Of a stretch of DNA of 64,000 nt, positions 22,208 through 33,655 are shown one piece after another. The DNA is taken from positions 20,771,522-20,835,521 of the forward strand of contig AP025045.1 of the NCBI GenBank assembly GCA_036186865.1, read 5' to 3'. Every line of letters starts with the position of its first letter. Positions within the stretch are counted from its first letter, which is position 1. Source of the stretch: Eustoma russellianum. Lineage: Eukaryota > Streptophyta > Magnoliopsida > Gentianales > Gentianaceae. The notes below the pieces were generated by a model. It made no database searches. It was given only the letters and a program-made list of their open reading frames with translations, and had not been told where the DNA came from. The translations under genes and the position numbers were made by a program.

Positions 22208-23507
22208 ATTTTTGCCGAAAGAGATTAAACGAAAACAAAAGAAAAGGAAATAACCAAACTAACACAAAGACAAACAAACGTTAAGTGATTAGTAAAAACG
22301 AAATATGAACACTCCTCTTTCTCTTCTTTCCACTCTCTTACCACTTAGCTTCTTGGATAACCTGAGATTAATAAGATTAAAAGCGATCAATTAAGAAAGT
22401 GTTTTGCCAATGCTTCTCCAAATCACAATGATCTCCACTTGTTTCTCCCGTTTTCTTTCAAGTTGCACCAAATAATATCAAAATAGAATCAAGTGAAATA
22501 GAAACAAACTTGAACTTTTCTACTAAGATTCAAAGAAAGTAAGCAACCAAAATTGATGTATAAGGCTGAACCAAAGATGAACTAAGGGTTGTCGTGGGCA
22601 ATCTTTAGTTAAGTTTGATTCTATGCACTTATTATCCACGATATGAGTCAAGTCATGCAATAATCAAGTATCCAAGTGTGTGATTGGTTCAAGATTTCAG
22701 GATATGGATAATGGGTATGGCATGGGTTATGGATGGGCGGAAAGTTTGTTCAAAAAATTTCAAACAATTGCATAAATGTTTTTTCGTTTCTATTCACTTT
22801 TTCTTTTTGTTTTTCTTTTTCTTCTTGCTGTTTCAACGTCAGCAAGTTCAGATTCTCCTTTTTTTATCAAAGGCAAGAAACGTGCAAGAATTTTCAATCT
22901 CAGCCAAGGTACCTTCAAGTATGCAATATGAAATGCAAGGTAAATCTAAAGGTGATAAATTTCGGTTAGGTTTAATTGTTTAACCGAAACTAGGGTTTTC
23001 AAAAATTGGGGTTTTGAGTTGGCGTTTTTTCAGCTCTTGTGTTTGGTTAGAAGATGGTGTGCACACGTAGGATCAAAGATTGAAGTATGAAATCAATCAC
23101 AATATGAATCACAAGATGCATACAATCATCATCAACTAAAAGCTTCGGTAACAACAAGATCATTTGGAACCGAGGAAGCTTTATAGGTTAGTGGTGTAAT
23201 TAAAGAGCTGAATGTTCCTAGTTGCAATGAACCCTACCTTGTTCAAGTTTGATTGACAAAATTCAGAGTTTGATGCCAAAGATGTGTAAAAACGTGACAC
23301 TAGAATGATGAGCAACAAGAATCAACAAAGAACACTTGAATGATGAATAACAAAATGCAAAGACCTTAAAGCAATGTGGATGTTTTTTTGATACATATGG
23401 AAGACAAATGACGTGAAGAATTGGGGTAGAAGAAGGACACAACTGAACTTGAAATAACTAGACTCAAACAAAAAGGAAATGATAGATGGTGGAATAGAGT
23501 AACCTGG
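22208..23507 (-). other. Gy2 5' leader, no gene recognised
   Basis: About 1.3 kb of non-coding DNA between gag and the primer site on the minus strand. It includes a pyrimidine-rich plus-strand run (22780-22830). Open frames at 22684-22983 come from that run and match nothing. Confidence 0.5.
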
Positions 23508-23509
23508 TC

Positions 23510-23523
23510 TCTAATACCAATTT
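23510..23523 (-). promoter_or_regulatory. Gy2 primer binding site, variant
   Basis: The minus strand reads TTGGTATTAGAGAC, close to the initiator tRNA-Met site TGGTATCAGAGC with differences consistent with decay. It lies next to the LTR edge whose plus-strand start is TGATGCGTGC. Confidence 0.6.
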
Positions 23524-24800
23524 GATGCGTGCAAGACGTGGCCTCCAACAATTCCACCTTCCAAACGTCCTTCACAAAGGGTTAGGCACAAGGAAGAAGA
23601 CTTCCCCTTACTTCCTTACTGACATAAACGTATGGTTCAAGCGAGCAAGAACCAACACTTCAAGATGATCGTTGATCAGGCAAACCACAATGGCCTTCTT
23701 GGACATCACATTTAAGCAATGGAAACACCATCAAAATGCTCAAATTTGAAGGATCTTAAGTTAGGTTTTTAATGCAAAACCAAGAAAACAAACTCTCACA
23801 AGAATAGGAGGAAATATCAATTATTTTATTTCATCAAAGGTTGTTGTTTTACACACCCCAAGGGCCTTATTTATAGCCTAGAAATCGTCCCTCTTCAGCC
23901 TTCAAATGACTAGAAACTAATTTAAATAAAGCTAACTAACAAATGCTTAAATTTGAAATTTGCTTGAAAATTAAAACTATGATAATTCTAGCTGAAACTT
24001 GAAATGCTTGCAAGATGCTATCTTCTCCATGTTTAGCCGTGTATGAGGACCAAATGATGTCTTGGAGAAGCTGATTTGATGAGTAGGATGTGCTTGAACT
24101 TGAATTCAAAAGTTGGGTGAAGTTTGAATTCAAGTTGAGTTTGAATTAGAGTGCCTTTTGAATTGGTTGTTGGTTTATCCTTTCCACATCCTTCCGGCCA
24201 TGTAACTTGAATAATGAAGGTAGAAAATCTGATTTGATGATAATAAGATGGCTGGGATTGAATTCGAAAGATGGGTGAAGTTTGAATTCAAATTGAGTTT
24301 GAATTTGAATTCAAACTTGGATTCAATTTGAATTGGGATCTATCCTTCTTCTCCTTCAAGATGGCTTGTGGATGGGCTGTTGTTTTTGGCTGAAATCTTC
24401 TTGAATTTTAAGTCTCAAATTGGTTGAAACTTGAATTCAATTCATGGTTGAATTTAAATTCAAGTTTATCTTCAAACTTAAATTCAATTTGATCTTCATT
24501 TTGTCTTCAATTTTGGCCGGCCCCCTGGTTGGTGTTTGGAGATGATTTTGATTTCAATTTGAACAAAGAATTCCATCTTGGACACATTTGGACTTGTCGT
24601 TGTGGAGACAAACATTCTTCTCAATACAACCTTCCTTTTGTCACCTTTTATTGCAACACACGCCTATAATGCCTCTTGGACCTCCGTTTGATTTGGATCT
24701 TCCATGTACCTAATTTACCTACAAAGCCAACACATAAAAACAAGGATCACAAAAAACTATACTAAAATCAAAACAAGGAATATTCACACACACGCACACA
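23524..24800 (-). repeat. Gy2 LTR (right edge approximate)
   Basis: Begins (plus strand) TGATGCGTGCAAG beside the primer site and extends to somewhere before the pol stop at 24810. The right edge was not found exactly. The middle (23930-24560) is dense in the palindrome TTGAATTCAA and variants. In the same orientation, gag lies downstream and a pol C-terminus upstream, so this single LTR separates a pol end from a gag start. Confidence 0.55.
23930..24560 (-). repeat. TTGAATTCAA-rich stretch in Gy2 LTR
   Basis: More than ten copies of TTGAATTC, TTTGAATT and AATTCAA phrases at irregular spacing, many centred on GAATTC. They merge into a low-complexity region; no strict period is visible. Confidence 0.6.
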
Positions 24801-24809
24801 CATACACGT

Positions 24810-24966
24810 TCATAGTGTAGGTTCAAGGAAGTGAACCCAATGAACCTTATGTTCGTCTTGAACATGTTTGTACAAGAAGGTTCCAACTTGATGACCAAGT
24901 TCTCTAGCCTTCCTTCTTGTCATAGGACCCGTGACCTCTTGATGGGATCCCCGATCCTCATCATCA
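24810..24966 (-). pseudogene. Gypsy pol C-terminal end
   Basis: About 51 codons ending at a TGA (24810-24812). They include VTGPMTRRKARELGHQVG, the GPMTR(A/S)RA motif that ends the polyprotein of many plant Gypsy elements, then FLYKHVQDEHKVHWVHFL. The acidic DDEDRGS lies at the right edge, where homology to Tk2's LTR begins. It probably belongs to Gy2, since a Gy2-type LTR follows directly. Confidence 0.6.
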
Positions 24967-25049
24967 AGTAACATTTACACACCCTATATTAAATTACAGC
25001 ATCGCAACAACATTTATTCTAGGCACGTAACGGAAATTGGGATGTAACA
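24967..25049 (-). repeat. Tk2 3' LTR stub
   Basis: On the minus strand a purine tract (AAGGGGGAGAAAA, near 25050-25062) is followed by TGTTACATCCC, the start of a Tekay-type 3' LTR. Only about 80 bp remain before the sequence changes to the Gypsy pol end. The GAGGCCGAAACTT block at 25068-25080 supports the assignment. Confidence 0.7.
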
Positions 25050-25079
25050 TTTTCTCCCCCTTATAAAAAGTTTCGGCCT

Positions 25080-27550
25080 CGAAACTTACGTGCCTCAGTC
25101 AAAGAGCTGAGGATATTGCTCTCTCATCTGCTGTTCTGGTTCCCAAGTTGCTTCCCGTTCTGTGTGATTACTCTACTGAACCTTAACAAGTGGAATTGAC
25201 TTGCTTCGTAATATTTGCTTCTTCCGTTCTACAATTCACACTGGTACTTCATCGTAAGAAATGTCATCCTTGATTTCCAAATGCTGATGTTCTAATACAT
25301 GGCTCGGGTCATGGAAGTACCTTCACAGTTACAATACGTGGAACACATTGTGTATCTTGAATAGTGAAGGTGGTAATCCTAGTCGGTATGCTACGGATCC
25401 AATTTTCTCCAAAATTTCATGTGGTTCGATGAAACTAGGACTTAACTTCCCTTTTACTTCGAAGTGCATTACGCCTTTTGTCAGGGAGATCCTCAAGTAT
25501 ACTTTTTCACTGATCTCAAACTCGATAGGTCGTCGTTTCGAATCTACACAGCTCTTGCTGCGATCCTGGGCCGCCTTTAGCCTTTCGCGTTTTTGTCGGA
25601 CTTGGTTCTTGGTTTGCTCCACCAACTCTGGCCGGTAATTGCTCTTTCCCCAACTTCGTCCCAATACAAGGGGGATCGACACTTCTCTCCATATAATACC
25701 TCAAAGGGTGCCATTCCAATCAAGCTGGGATAGCTATTTTTGTAAGCGACATCCATTAACCTCACAGTTTGGTCCCAAGTACCTTTAAAATCCAATGTAC
25801 AGGCTCGTAACATGTCTTCTAATGTTTGTATAGTTCTTTTTGTATGTCCATCAGTTTGTGGATGGAATTCGGTACTCATCCAGATCTATGTACCCATAGC
25901 ACGCTGAAACTCGGTCCAGAATCTGGAGGTAAAGTGTGGATCTCGATCACAGACTATACTTATTAGAACACCATGCAGACTCACGACATTATCCATATAC
26001 ATTTGTACAATTTTTCCATTGAAGACTAGATTGTCATGGGTAAGAAATACGTGGTTTTAGTAAATCTATCCACAATCACTCGTATAGCATCACTGCCTCC
26101 TCGAGTCTTTGGAAGTCCTGTGACGAAATCCATAGTGATGTGTTCCCATTTCGACTCTGGAATTTCTAGTGGTTGTAGAAGCCCTACTGGCCTCCGATGT
26201 TCCGCCTTCACTTGCTGACATACCAAGCATCGTTCCACATAATCAACAATTTGTCATTTCTTTCAATTCCACCAGTAATGTCACTTTAAATCTTGGTACA
26301 TCTTAGTAGCTCTAGGATGTATAGATAGTCGTGAATTGTGATCTTCCTTCAGGATCTCTCTCTAAATTTCGTCATCATTTGGCACATAGAGTCGGTTTTG
26401 AAAACATAAACTGCCGTCATCTCTGATATGAAAATCTTTTTCTAGTGCTTGTTTAACCTTATCTGCAATTCTTGACAACTTATCATCCCTTACCTGTACA
26501 TCCTTTATCCGATCAATCAATTTCGATGTTATTACTAAGGTTGCTAGAATATTAGCTGTAGACTCGACCATATCTAATTCAAACTCAGCCATGTCTCACT
26601 CCAGAGGTGTTTGTCCTGTATGGCTGGATTTTTGACTTAATGCGTCAGCCACTTTATTCGTCTTACCTTGGTGATAATGAATGACCAGGTCATAATTCTT
26701 TATCAGTTCTAGCCACAATATGACTCATATTTAACTCTTTCTGAGTGAATAAGTATTTCAGACTCTTATGATCGGTGTACACCTCGCACCATTCCCCATA
26801 CAAATAATGTCTCCAAATTTTTAGTGCGAACACCACAGCAGCCAATTCTAAATCGTGCGCTGGATAATTTTTCTCATAAGCTTTGATCAGTCAAGATGCG
26901 TATGCAATGATTCGGTTCTTCTGCATCAAAATGCAGCCTAATCCATTCCGAGAGGTGTCACTGTAAATAGTGTAACTTCCTCTAGCAACTGGTTGAGCTA
27001 AGATTGGGGTCGAGGTTAATCTTTGTTTAAGTTCAATGAAGCTTCTTTCGCAATCTGCTGTCCACTCGAATTTGATTTTCTTTTGTGTTAGTCTGGTCAG
27101 GGGTACTGCTACACTAGAGAATCCTACCACGAACTTCCGATAATAGCCGGCTAGCCCTAGAAAAATTCGAACCTCAGTCACATTCGTGGGTCGTGGCCAA
27201 TCCTTAGTTGCCTCGATCTTCTTAGGATCCACTGCTATGCCAGCTTCCGATACAACATGCCCCAAGAAAGTGACACTCCTTAGCCAAAATTCGCATTTGC
27301 TGAACTTGGCATACAATTGTTTTACTTTCAAGATACTCAATACTACACGTAAATGTTCAGCGTGAGTATCCTCATCTGGAGAGTATACCAGAATATCATC
27401 TATAGATACTGCAACAAATTTGTCCAGTTGTTTGCGGAATACCGAGTTCATTAGATCCATGAATGCGGTGGGAGCATCAGTTAATCCGAATGGCATTACA
27501 AGAAATTCATAATGCCTGTATCGGTTTGAAAAGCAGCCTTAGGAATGTCT
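25080..27550 (-). pseudogene. Tekay pol fragment (Tk2): RT, RNase H, integrase, chromodomain
   Basis: In minus-strand order: IPKAAFQT and HYEFLVMPFGLTDAPTAFMDL with a one-base deletion near 27510; RT box SIDDILVYS (the family usually has FIDD); RNase H (SYTIYSDTSRNGLGC, then DHKSLKYLF); integrase zinc region RCLVCQQVKAEHRRP; core D in MDFVTGLPKT; STEFHPQTDG; LPPSLFKIHNVFHV; and the chromodomain end VKVQ-stop-SNHTEREATWE (TAG at 25173-25175). At least six stops or frameshifts break it. Gag, protease and the N-terminal RT are missing; a Copia sequence abuts at about 27550. Confidence 0.8.
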
Positions 27551-29340
27551 TCCACTACCGATGAGTCTCCTTTGGTGCATGTCCAACAAGAGGTAAGTGG
27601 TCCACTGTCTAATAAAGAGCTCTCCGTTGTACTTGATTTAGAGAATACTGATAATTTGATTAAGAGACAGGTACGGGTCGTCCCTGAAAGAAAGGACCAG
27701 GGTATACATCTGAACAAGTACTCACTGGAACGGGTGTCCCAGACCCCACACCCAGATGATATAGCCAGGGGAAGAGTTGTAGAATGTGCTAAGGTGTTAT
27801 TTTCTACTCTGTGTGCCCTGAGACTATTCCGTGTAAAGTTCAAGAGGCAAGCAATAGTGCTGAGTGGAGAAAGGGGATGAAAGTGGAAATAGACGCCCTG
27901 GAGAAGAATGAGGCATGGAAAAAGTGTGAGCTGCCAAAAGAAAAGAAACCGATGGGTTGTAGGTGGTATTTATCATCAAATACAGGGTGGATGGGACGAT
28001 AGAACGCTATAAGGCCAGACTTGTGGCGAAAGGATACACACAGACGTATGGAAATGAAATACTCATAAACGTTTTCTCCAGCTGCAAAGATTGGTACCAG
28101 CAAAGTATTGCTTTTAGTCGTAGCTAACAAAGGTTGGCCTCTGCATCAGTTTGACATTATAAATGTGTTCCTACATGGGTAGTTAAAAAAGGAGGTATAT
28201 ACTGAAGCTCAACAAGGATTTTCTAATGAGTTTCGAAAGGACGGAGTCTGCCGACTTAGAAAAGCTCTCCACGGTTTAAAGCAGTCGCCACGAGCATGGT
28301 TTGGAAGGTTCATTATGGTCATGAAAAAAGAACGGACATAAACAGAGTAATGCTGATCATACTTGTTCTTCAAGAAAAGAAGGGACCTAGTCACGTGTCT
28401 AATTATATATGTGGACGATATGATCATCACAGGAAATGATAAAGAGGAAATCGCACAGCTCTGGAAGAACCCGTTTACAGATTTTGAGATGAAGGTCTTA
28501 GGTGGACTGAAGTACTTTCTTGGGATTGAGGTTCTCCGGTCGAAGATGGGAATCTTTGTTTCGCAGCGGAAGTACATTCTTGACTTGCTAGCTGAGGTTG
28601 GGATGATTGATTGCAAATCAAGTGAGACGCTGATATGCGTAACCATAAACTGCAGATGAAAGAAAGGGGCACTAGGGGCGAATCGAGAACAATATCAGAG
28701 ACTTGTAGGAAAATTGATTTATATCTCTCACACCAGACCAGATATAGAATAGGCCATGGGAATTGTGAGCAAGTTTATGCATCAACCACAAGGAGAACAT
28801 ACGAAGCGGCAATGAGGATAGTGTAGTATTTTAAGGGAATACCAGGCAAAGGAATAGTATTTCAAAAGCACCGACACTTCGACGTGGTGGTTTATACTGA
28901 TGATGACTGGACAGGTAAGCCGAATGATAGGAGGTCCACTTACGGGTACTTTACCATGGTCGAATGAAATGTAGTTACATGGAGAAGTAAAAAGTGAAAG
29001 GTAGTGGCGTTATCAAGTGCAGAAGCTGAATTCAGAGGAATTGCAAAGGGTGTTATGGAGCTACTTTTGTTAAAGAAGCTAATGCATGAGATCGGTTTTC
29101 CCCTAAGGCTGCTTACTTAGCTAATGTGTGATAACAAGGCGGCAATAAGTATTTCCAAGAGCCCAGCGCACCATGACTGATCAAACATCTGGAAGTGCAT
29201 CCACATTTTATCGAAGAGAAGCTCGAGGAAGGTATCATGAGCTCTCGTTTGTAAAGTCTGAAGATCAGCTAATCGATGCCCCCATAAAAACCGTCCCTAG
29301 AAGGATGTTCGACTGAGTGTTTTGCAAGTTAGGCATTGGC
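27551..29340 (+). pseudogene. Copia pol relic (Cop2): RT and RNase H
   Basis: From about 27811: EASNSAEWRKGMKVEIDAL and KARLVAKGYTQTYG with stops between, then YVDDMIITGN (catalytic YVDD near 28410), ALSSAEAEFRGIAKG and MCDNKAAISIS of the Copia RNase H. The order and motifs are those of Ty1/copia pol. Many stops and frame changes show long decay. The stretch 27551-27810 is likely the integrase-RT linker. Gag, protease, integrase and the 5' LTR are absent. Confidence 0.8.
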
Positions 29341-29367
29341 GGCCCCATTGTCCAACTTGAGGGAAAG

Positions 29368-29592
29368 TGTTAATAAGAATCAATCAGAAAGAATCATATC
29401 ATTGATCATATCTTAACAACTTATGTCCATGATCATATCATATCATTCTGTATTTATGTCCATGATCATATCATATCATTCTGTATTTATTGCACTGAAT
29501 GTATATCATAGATAGTGTGCATACTGGACTATAAATAGTACCTGTGTACTATTCTGCAAATCAATGAAATACGACTTTATGTATTTCTAACA
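29368..29592 (+). repeat. Cop2 3' LTR (225 bp)
   Basis: TGTTAATAAG...TTTCTAACA, after a short purine stretch GAGGGAAAG (29360-29367). It holds a TATA box (ctataaata, about 29529-29537) and a tandem duplication of about 32 bp built on 'atgtccatgatcatatcat' (29424-29488). Small LTRs ending CTAACA are common in Ale/Retrofit-type Copia elements. The next five bases are GATAC; the left partner is lost. Confidence 0.85.
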
Positions 29593-31218
29593 GATACTAG
29601 TGCACATTTATAGATAACCTGTCAAATAAGTATAATTTAAATAAACAAGTAAAAAAAGAAAATATGCATTACTAATCTAGAAATTCAAGACTCTTAGTCT
29701 AGATAAAATTTTCCCATCTTAAACTAATTAGTACGCTAACTTATGTAAGGACTTTGTTGTATATAACCGATAGACGGCATACTTGTTCCCTCTAGTTATT
29801 CCAAATCGATAAAAAATATGTAATATTAATATTTGAGTGATTCGTAATTATATCCATTACAGATTGATAGGCAATGGACTTATACCATGTATATATGACT
29901 CGTTAGATGGAAAAGAAAAATATAAGAACTAAATTCCAACCAAAACAGTAAATAAACATAGGGATATATAGAGAAAATATAGGAGCATAACGTAAATCAT
30001 TAACCGTTACTTTGCAAGTTTTAAGGAATTTTTAGTTTCCTAGAATGCGGCCTTCTCTAGCTTCAATTAGTACGCCCCTGGACATTGAGTTAAATTTGAA
30101 TTCTATAGTTATGCAATGAATATAATATCTTCGGAAAAGACTATTACATATGTTTATGTCACATTCTTTAAAATTGCATAGAAAAAGAAAGATGCTTTCT
30201 TAATCGTGTATAATGTCTGTTTCTTTTATGGCATGCCGATTTTTCGTGTTTTGATAAATTGAAGGATTAAAACCGAAATTCTGATCAAGTAAAAATATAT
30301 AACATGCTAGAAAATAAGGACACATAAATTCTGAAATAAACAGAAATCCACTTTGTTATATGGGTTTGGAAATAGAGAGAAATTTGGACTTTTAATATAC
30401 AAGTACCAAAAGCATAAAATATTGATCTATAAATGTACCATTTTTCCTTCAATATAATCTAAGATATATGAATTCTTGATTTGGCCAACGTAAATACGAA
30501 ATATATAACAAAACTTCGTAAGAAAAATGTTTCATTTGTTCAACTTAGGTTTACTTTCAACTTGAAACTTTGATCACCAAAGAATGCAAGATTTTTGTTT
30601 TTTTAACTGCATGAAATCATGTATCTTTAATAAGTTATTTTTTTAATTGAACTCTAAACTGAGACCGATACAACAACAATCATACTCAATATAATGTCTA
30701 TTTCTTTTATAGCATGCCCATTGTTCATGTTTTGATAGATTTAAGGATTGAAAACAAAATTCTGATCAAGTAAAAATAAATAACATAACAGAAAATAGGG
30801 ACATATAAATTTTGAAAAAAACAGAGTTTAGGAAAATAGAGATAAAATAAATAATTAATTTTTGATATATGAGTACCAAAAGCATAAAATACTCATCTAT
30901 AAATGTACGATTTTTCCTTCAATCTAATGTTAGATATATGAATTCTTGATTTGGCCAACTTAAATATGAAATATATAATAAAAATTCGCAAGAAAAATGT
31001 TCCATTTGTTCAACTTAGGTTTACTTTCAACATGAAACTTTGATCACCAAAGAATGCATGATTTTTGTTTTTGTAATTGCATTAAACCATGTATAATTAA
31101 TAAGTTATATTTTTTTTAATTGAACTCTAAACTGAGACCGATGAAATAGTTTTATGTATTAAACATACAAAATGTTTCTGTTAAATCAAGACAACAATGA
31201 CAGACATTTTTCTCTAAT
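29593..31218. other. AT-rich non-coding DNA with direct duplication
   Basis: No gene was recognised on either strand. The main structure is a direct duplication (about 30208-30690 and 30692-31141). A unique AT-rich part lies at 29593-30207. This seems to be the local host sequence between transposons. Confidence 0.6.
30208..31141. repeat. Tandem direct duplication, unit about 0.48 kb
   Basis: Phrases recur in the same order in both copies: 'aatgtctatttcttttat', 'ttctgatcaagtaaaaat', 'agtaccaaaagcataaaat', 'tatgaattcttgatttggcc', 'gaactctaaactgagacc'. The copies differ by scattered substitutions and small indels, so the duplication is not recent. Confidence 0.8.
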
Positions 31219-31265
31219 ACTCTGTCCCCATTATGAGTGATCACATAATTGCCGCCCATGCCTGG
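31219..31265 (+). repeat. Left part of 56-bp host tandem repeat
   Basis: 'attatgagtgatcac...gccgcccatgcctgg' matches the unit seen right of TkB ('tattatgagtgatc...gccgcccaaccctgg', near 54470-54507). TkB interrupts the array: its target duplication CCTGG is at 31261-31265 and 54334-54338. Confidence 0.8.
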
Positions 31266-31344
31266 TGTAGCGCTGTAGCGCCCCGCTCCCGAGCTCCACC
31301 CTCGGAAACGGTGCACCCGCCGTATCTCACTCAGGAGAATACTA

Positions 31345-31354
31345 NNNNNNNNNN
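31345..31354. other. Assembly gap (10 N) in TkA 3' LTR
   Basis: The N run follows LTR sequence that matches 35380-35450 and is followed at once by the purine-tract block (cccccttac, then GTTTCGTCCCCGAAAC). The missing DNA should be the rest of the TkA 3' LTR. Ten N is a placeholder, not a measured length. Confidence 0.85.
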
Positions 31355-31399
31355 CCCCCTTACAAAAAGTTTCGTCCCCGAAACTTGCCGTACCTTAAT

Positions 31400-32440
31400 C
31401 CAAGAGATGGGGGTAACGGTCACGCATTTGCTCTTCTAGCTCCCATGTCGCTTCATTCTCTCGGTGGTTGCTCCATTGGACTTTTCACGTAGGGAATAAT
31501 CCTTCTTCTCAGCTCTTGGTCCTTCTGATCCAAACTTCGTACCGGAACTTCTTCATAAGACGCATCGGGTCTAATCTTAAGAGGTTGCGCGTCTAGCACA
31601 TGACTCGGGTCAGGTACATACTTCCTTAACTGCGAGACGTGGAACACGTTGTGCACTTGAGCCAACGTCGGAGGTAGTGCCAATTTGTATGCTAGATCTC
31701 CAACCTTTTCGAGTATCTCATAAGGTCCAATATAACGCGGTTTCAACTTTCCTTTAACTCCAAACCGTGTCACACCTTTCATTGGTGACACCTTAAGGTA
31801 GACTTTTTCTCCCTCCTCGAACTCTAAAGGTCGTCTCTTCGTGTCGGCCCAACTTTTGCTTCTGTCTTGAGCCGTCTTAAGACGTTCCCGAATTAGTTTC
31901 ACCTGTTCTTTAGTTTGCTCGATTATTTCTGGAGCTGTCAACTTCCGTTCAACAACTTTGTCCCAATGTACAGGTGATCTACACTTTCGTCCATATAAGG
32001 CCTCAAATGGTGCCATACCTATGGCACTGTGATGGCTGTTGTTGTAAGAGAACTCTATCAATTTGAGCATGCTGTCCCAATTTCCTTTAAAATCCAATGC
32101 GCATGCCCTCAACATGTCCTCCAGAGTCTGAATGGTCCTTTCAGATTGACCATCGGTCTGAGGGTGGAAAGCAGTACTCAGTCGCAACTCAGTCCCCATC
32201 TTCTTCTGACACGCTGCCCAGAACTGAGATGTAAACTTCGAGTCACGATCCGATACTATGCTAACTGGCACTCCATGAAGGCAACAATGTTATCAATGTA
32301 CATAGTTACCAACCTCTCCATAGTAAGTCCGGTGGGAATTGGCAAGAAGTGAGCGGACTTGGTCAGTCGATCCACGATTACCCATATTATGTCATTCCCA
32401 TTTCTTGTTTTCGGGAGTCCAACCACGAAGTCCATTCAAA
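31400..32440 (-). pseudogene. TkA integrase core and chromodomain
   Basis: Reads leftwards from MDFVVGLPKTRNGND (about 32440), with a frame change near 32280, then a 272-codon block (32271-31453): SIVSDRDSKFTSQFW (catalytic Asp), FHPQTDGQSERTIQ (catalytic Glu), GMAPFEALYGRKCRSP, KLKPRYIGPYEI and VHNVFHVSQLRKYV. A one-base insertion in an A run then turns VKVQWSNHREN into KSPMEQPPRE-stop; the rest of the chromodomain is readable in the next frame (EATWELEEQMRDRYPHL) near 31400-31450. Integrase inserts the cDNA; the chromodomain is thought to guide chromoviruses to particular chromatin. Confidence 0.85.
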
Positions 32441-33400
32441 CTTTGACTTCTTTTGTGTCAATCGGCTTAGGGGCACTGCAATTGATGAGAAGCTCTCGAC
32501 AAACTTCCTATAGTATCCAGCCAGTCCAAGAAAACTTCTTACTTCGGTCACATTAGTGGGTCGAGGCCACTCAGTGATCGCCTCTACCTTCTTTGGATCT
32601 ACAGAAATTCCTTCGTTCAGAAACCACATGACCCAAAAAGGCTACACTCTTCAGCCAGAACTCACATTTGCTGGACTTGGCATATAATTTGCTTCTCCGA
32701 AGTGTCTCTAAAGCCTCCCTCAAGTGTTCAGCGTGAGTCTCTTCGTCGGGGAAGTATATCAGAATATCGTCAATGAACACTACAACATACTTATCCAGTT
32801 GTTTCCGAAATACTGTGTTCGTTAGATCCATAAAGGCGGCTGGGGCGTTGGTTAATCCAAAAGGCATAACCAGGAATTCGTAATGACCATAACGTGTTCC
32901 GAAAAGCGGGTCTTGGCTGTATCCCCAGATTTGATCTTGGCTGTATCCCCAGATTTGATCCTCAACTGGTGATAACCGGATCGCAAATCGATTTTGGAGA
33001 ATACTCTAGCCCCCCGTAGTTGGTCAAAGAGATCCTCGATTCGGGGTAAGGGATACTTGTTCTTGATAGTGATCTTGTTAAGCTCCCGGTAATCTATACA
33101 TAATCTCATGCTTCCATCCTTCTTTTTCACAAACAGGACTGGAGCACCCCAGGGTGATACACTGGGTCGAATAAACTTACGATCCAACAGTTCTTGCAAC
33201 TGCTCCTTCAACTCCTTGAGTTCTGCTGGAGCCATACGGTATGGTGCCCTGGATATGGGTTCTGCATCGGGTATGAGATTGATCTCGAACTCACCTCTCT
33301 TTCTAGTGGCAGTCCTGGTAATTATCCTCGGGGAACACGTCTGTATTCCCTTACCACAGGGATTTGGTCGATTTGCGGACATATCATGGTTTCAGCACCC
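32387..33400 (-). pseudogene. TkA reverse transcriptase, RNase H deleted
   Basis: From 33382: EFEINLIPDAEPISRAPYR, VLFVKKKDGSMRLCIDYREL, DLFDQLRGARVFSKIDLRSG, then a short internal duplication (IKSGDTAKIKSGDTAK) and a frameshift; MPFGLTNAPAAFMDL and FIDDILIYFPDEETHAEHL (catalytic FIDD) from 32867; and after another frameshift the thumb (VDPKKVEAITEWPRPTNV) ending at KKSKFEW. There it jumps to integrase sequence, so RNase H and the integrase N-terminus are lost. The 21-bp direct duplication near 32925-32960 is an obvious local error or slippage. Confidence 0.85.
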
Positions 33401-33655
33401 ATTGCGTAAATCAAAATCCTCTCTCCTTTCTTTAAGTGCTCGAATGCCTGTGCCGCAGTCAATAAAGCTTCTGGGTGCCTCTTTAATTAGGGTTCCCTTG
33501 AAAAATAGTTTCCCCCAGTTCAGGTGCCTTCATGCTGACCTGCAGTTGCCGGCAATTAATATTTGCAATGATACTCCGCCAAGAAGTCCATGCCCAGAAT
33601 AATGTCGAAATCGAACATCTGGATCGGTATCAAGGTCGCAGAAAACTGTAGACCG

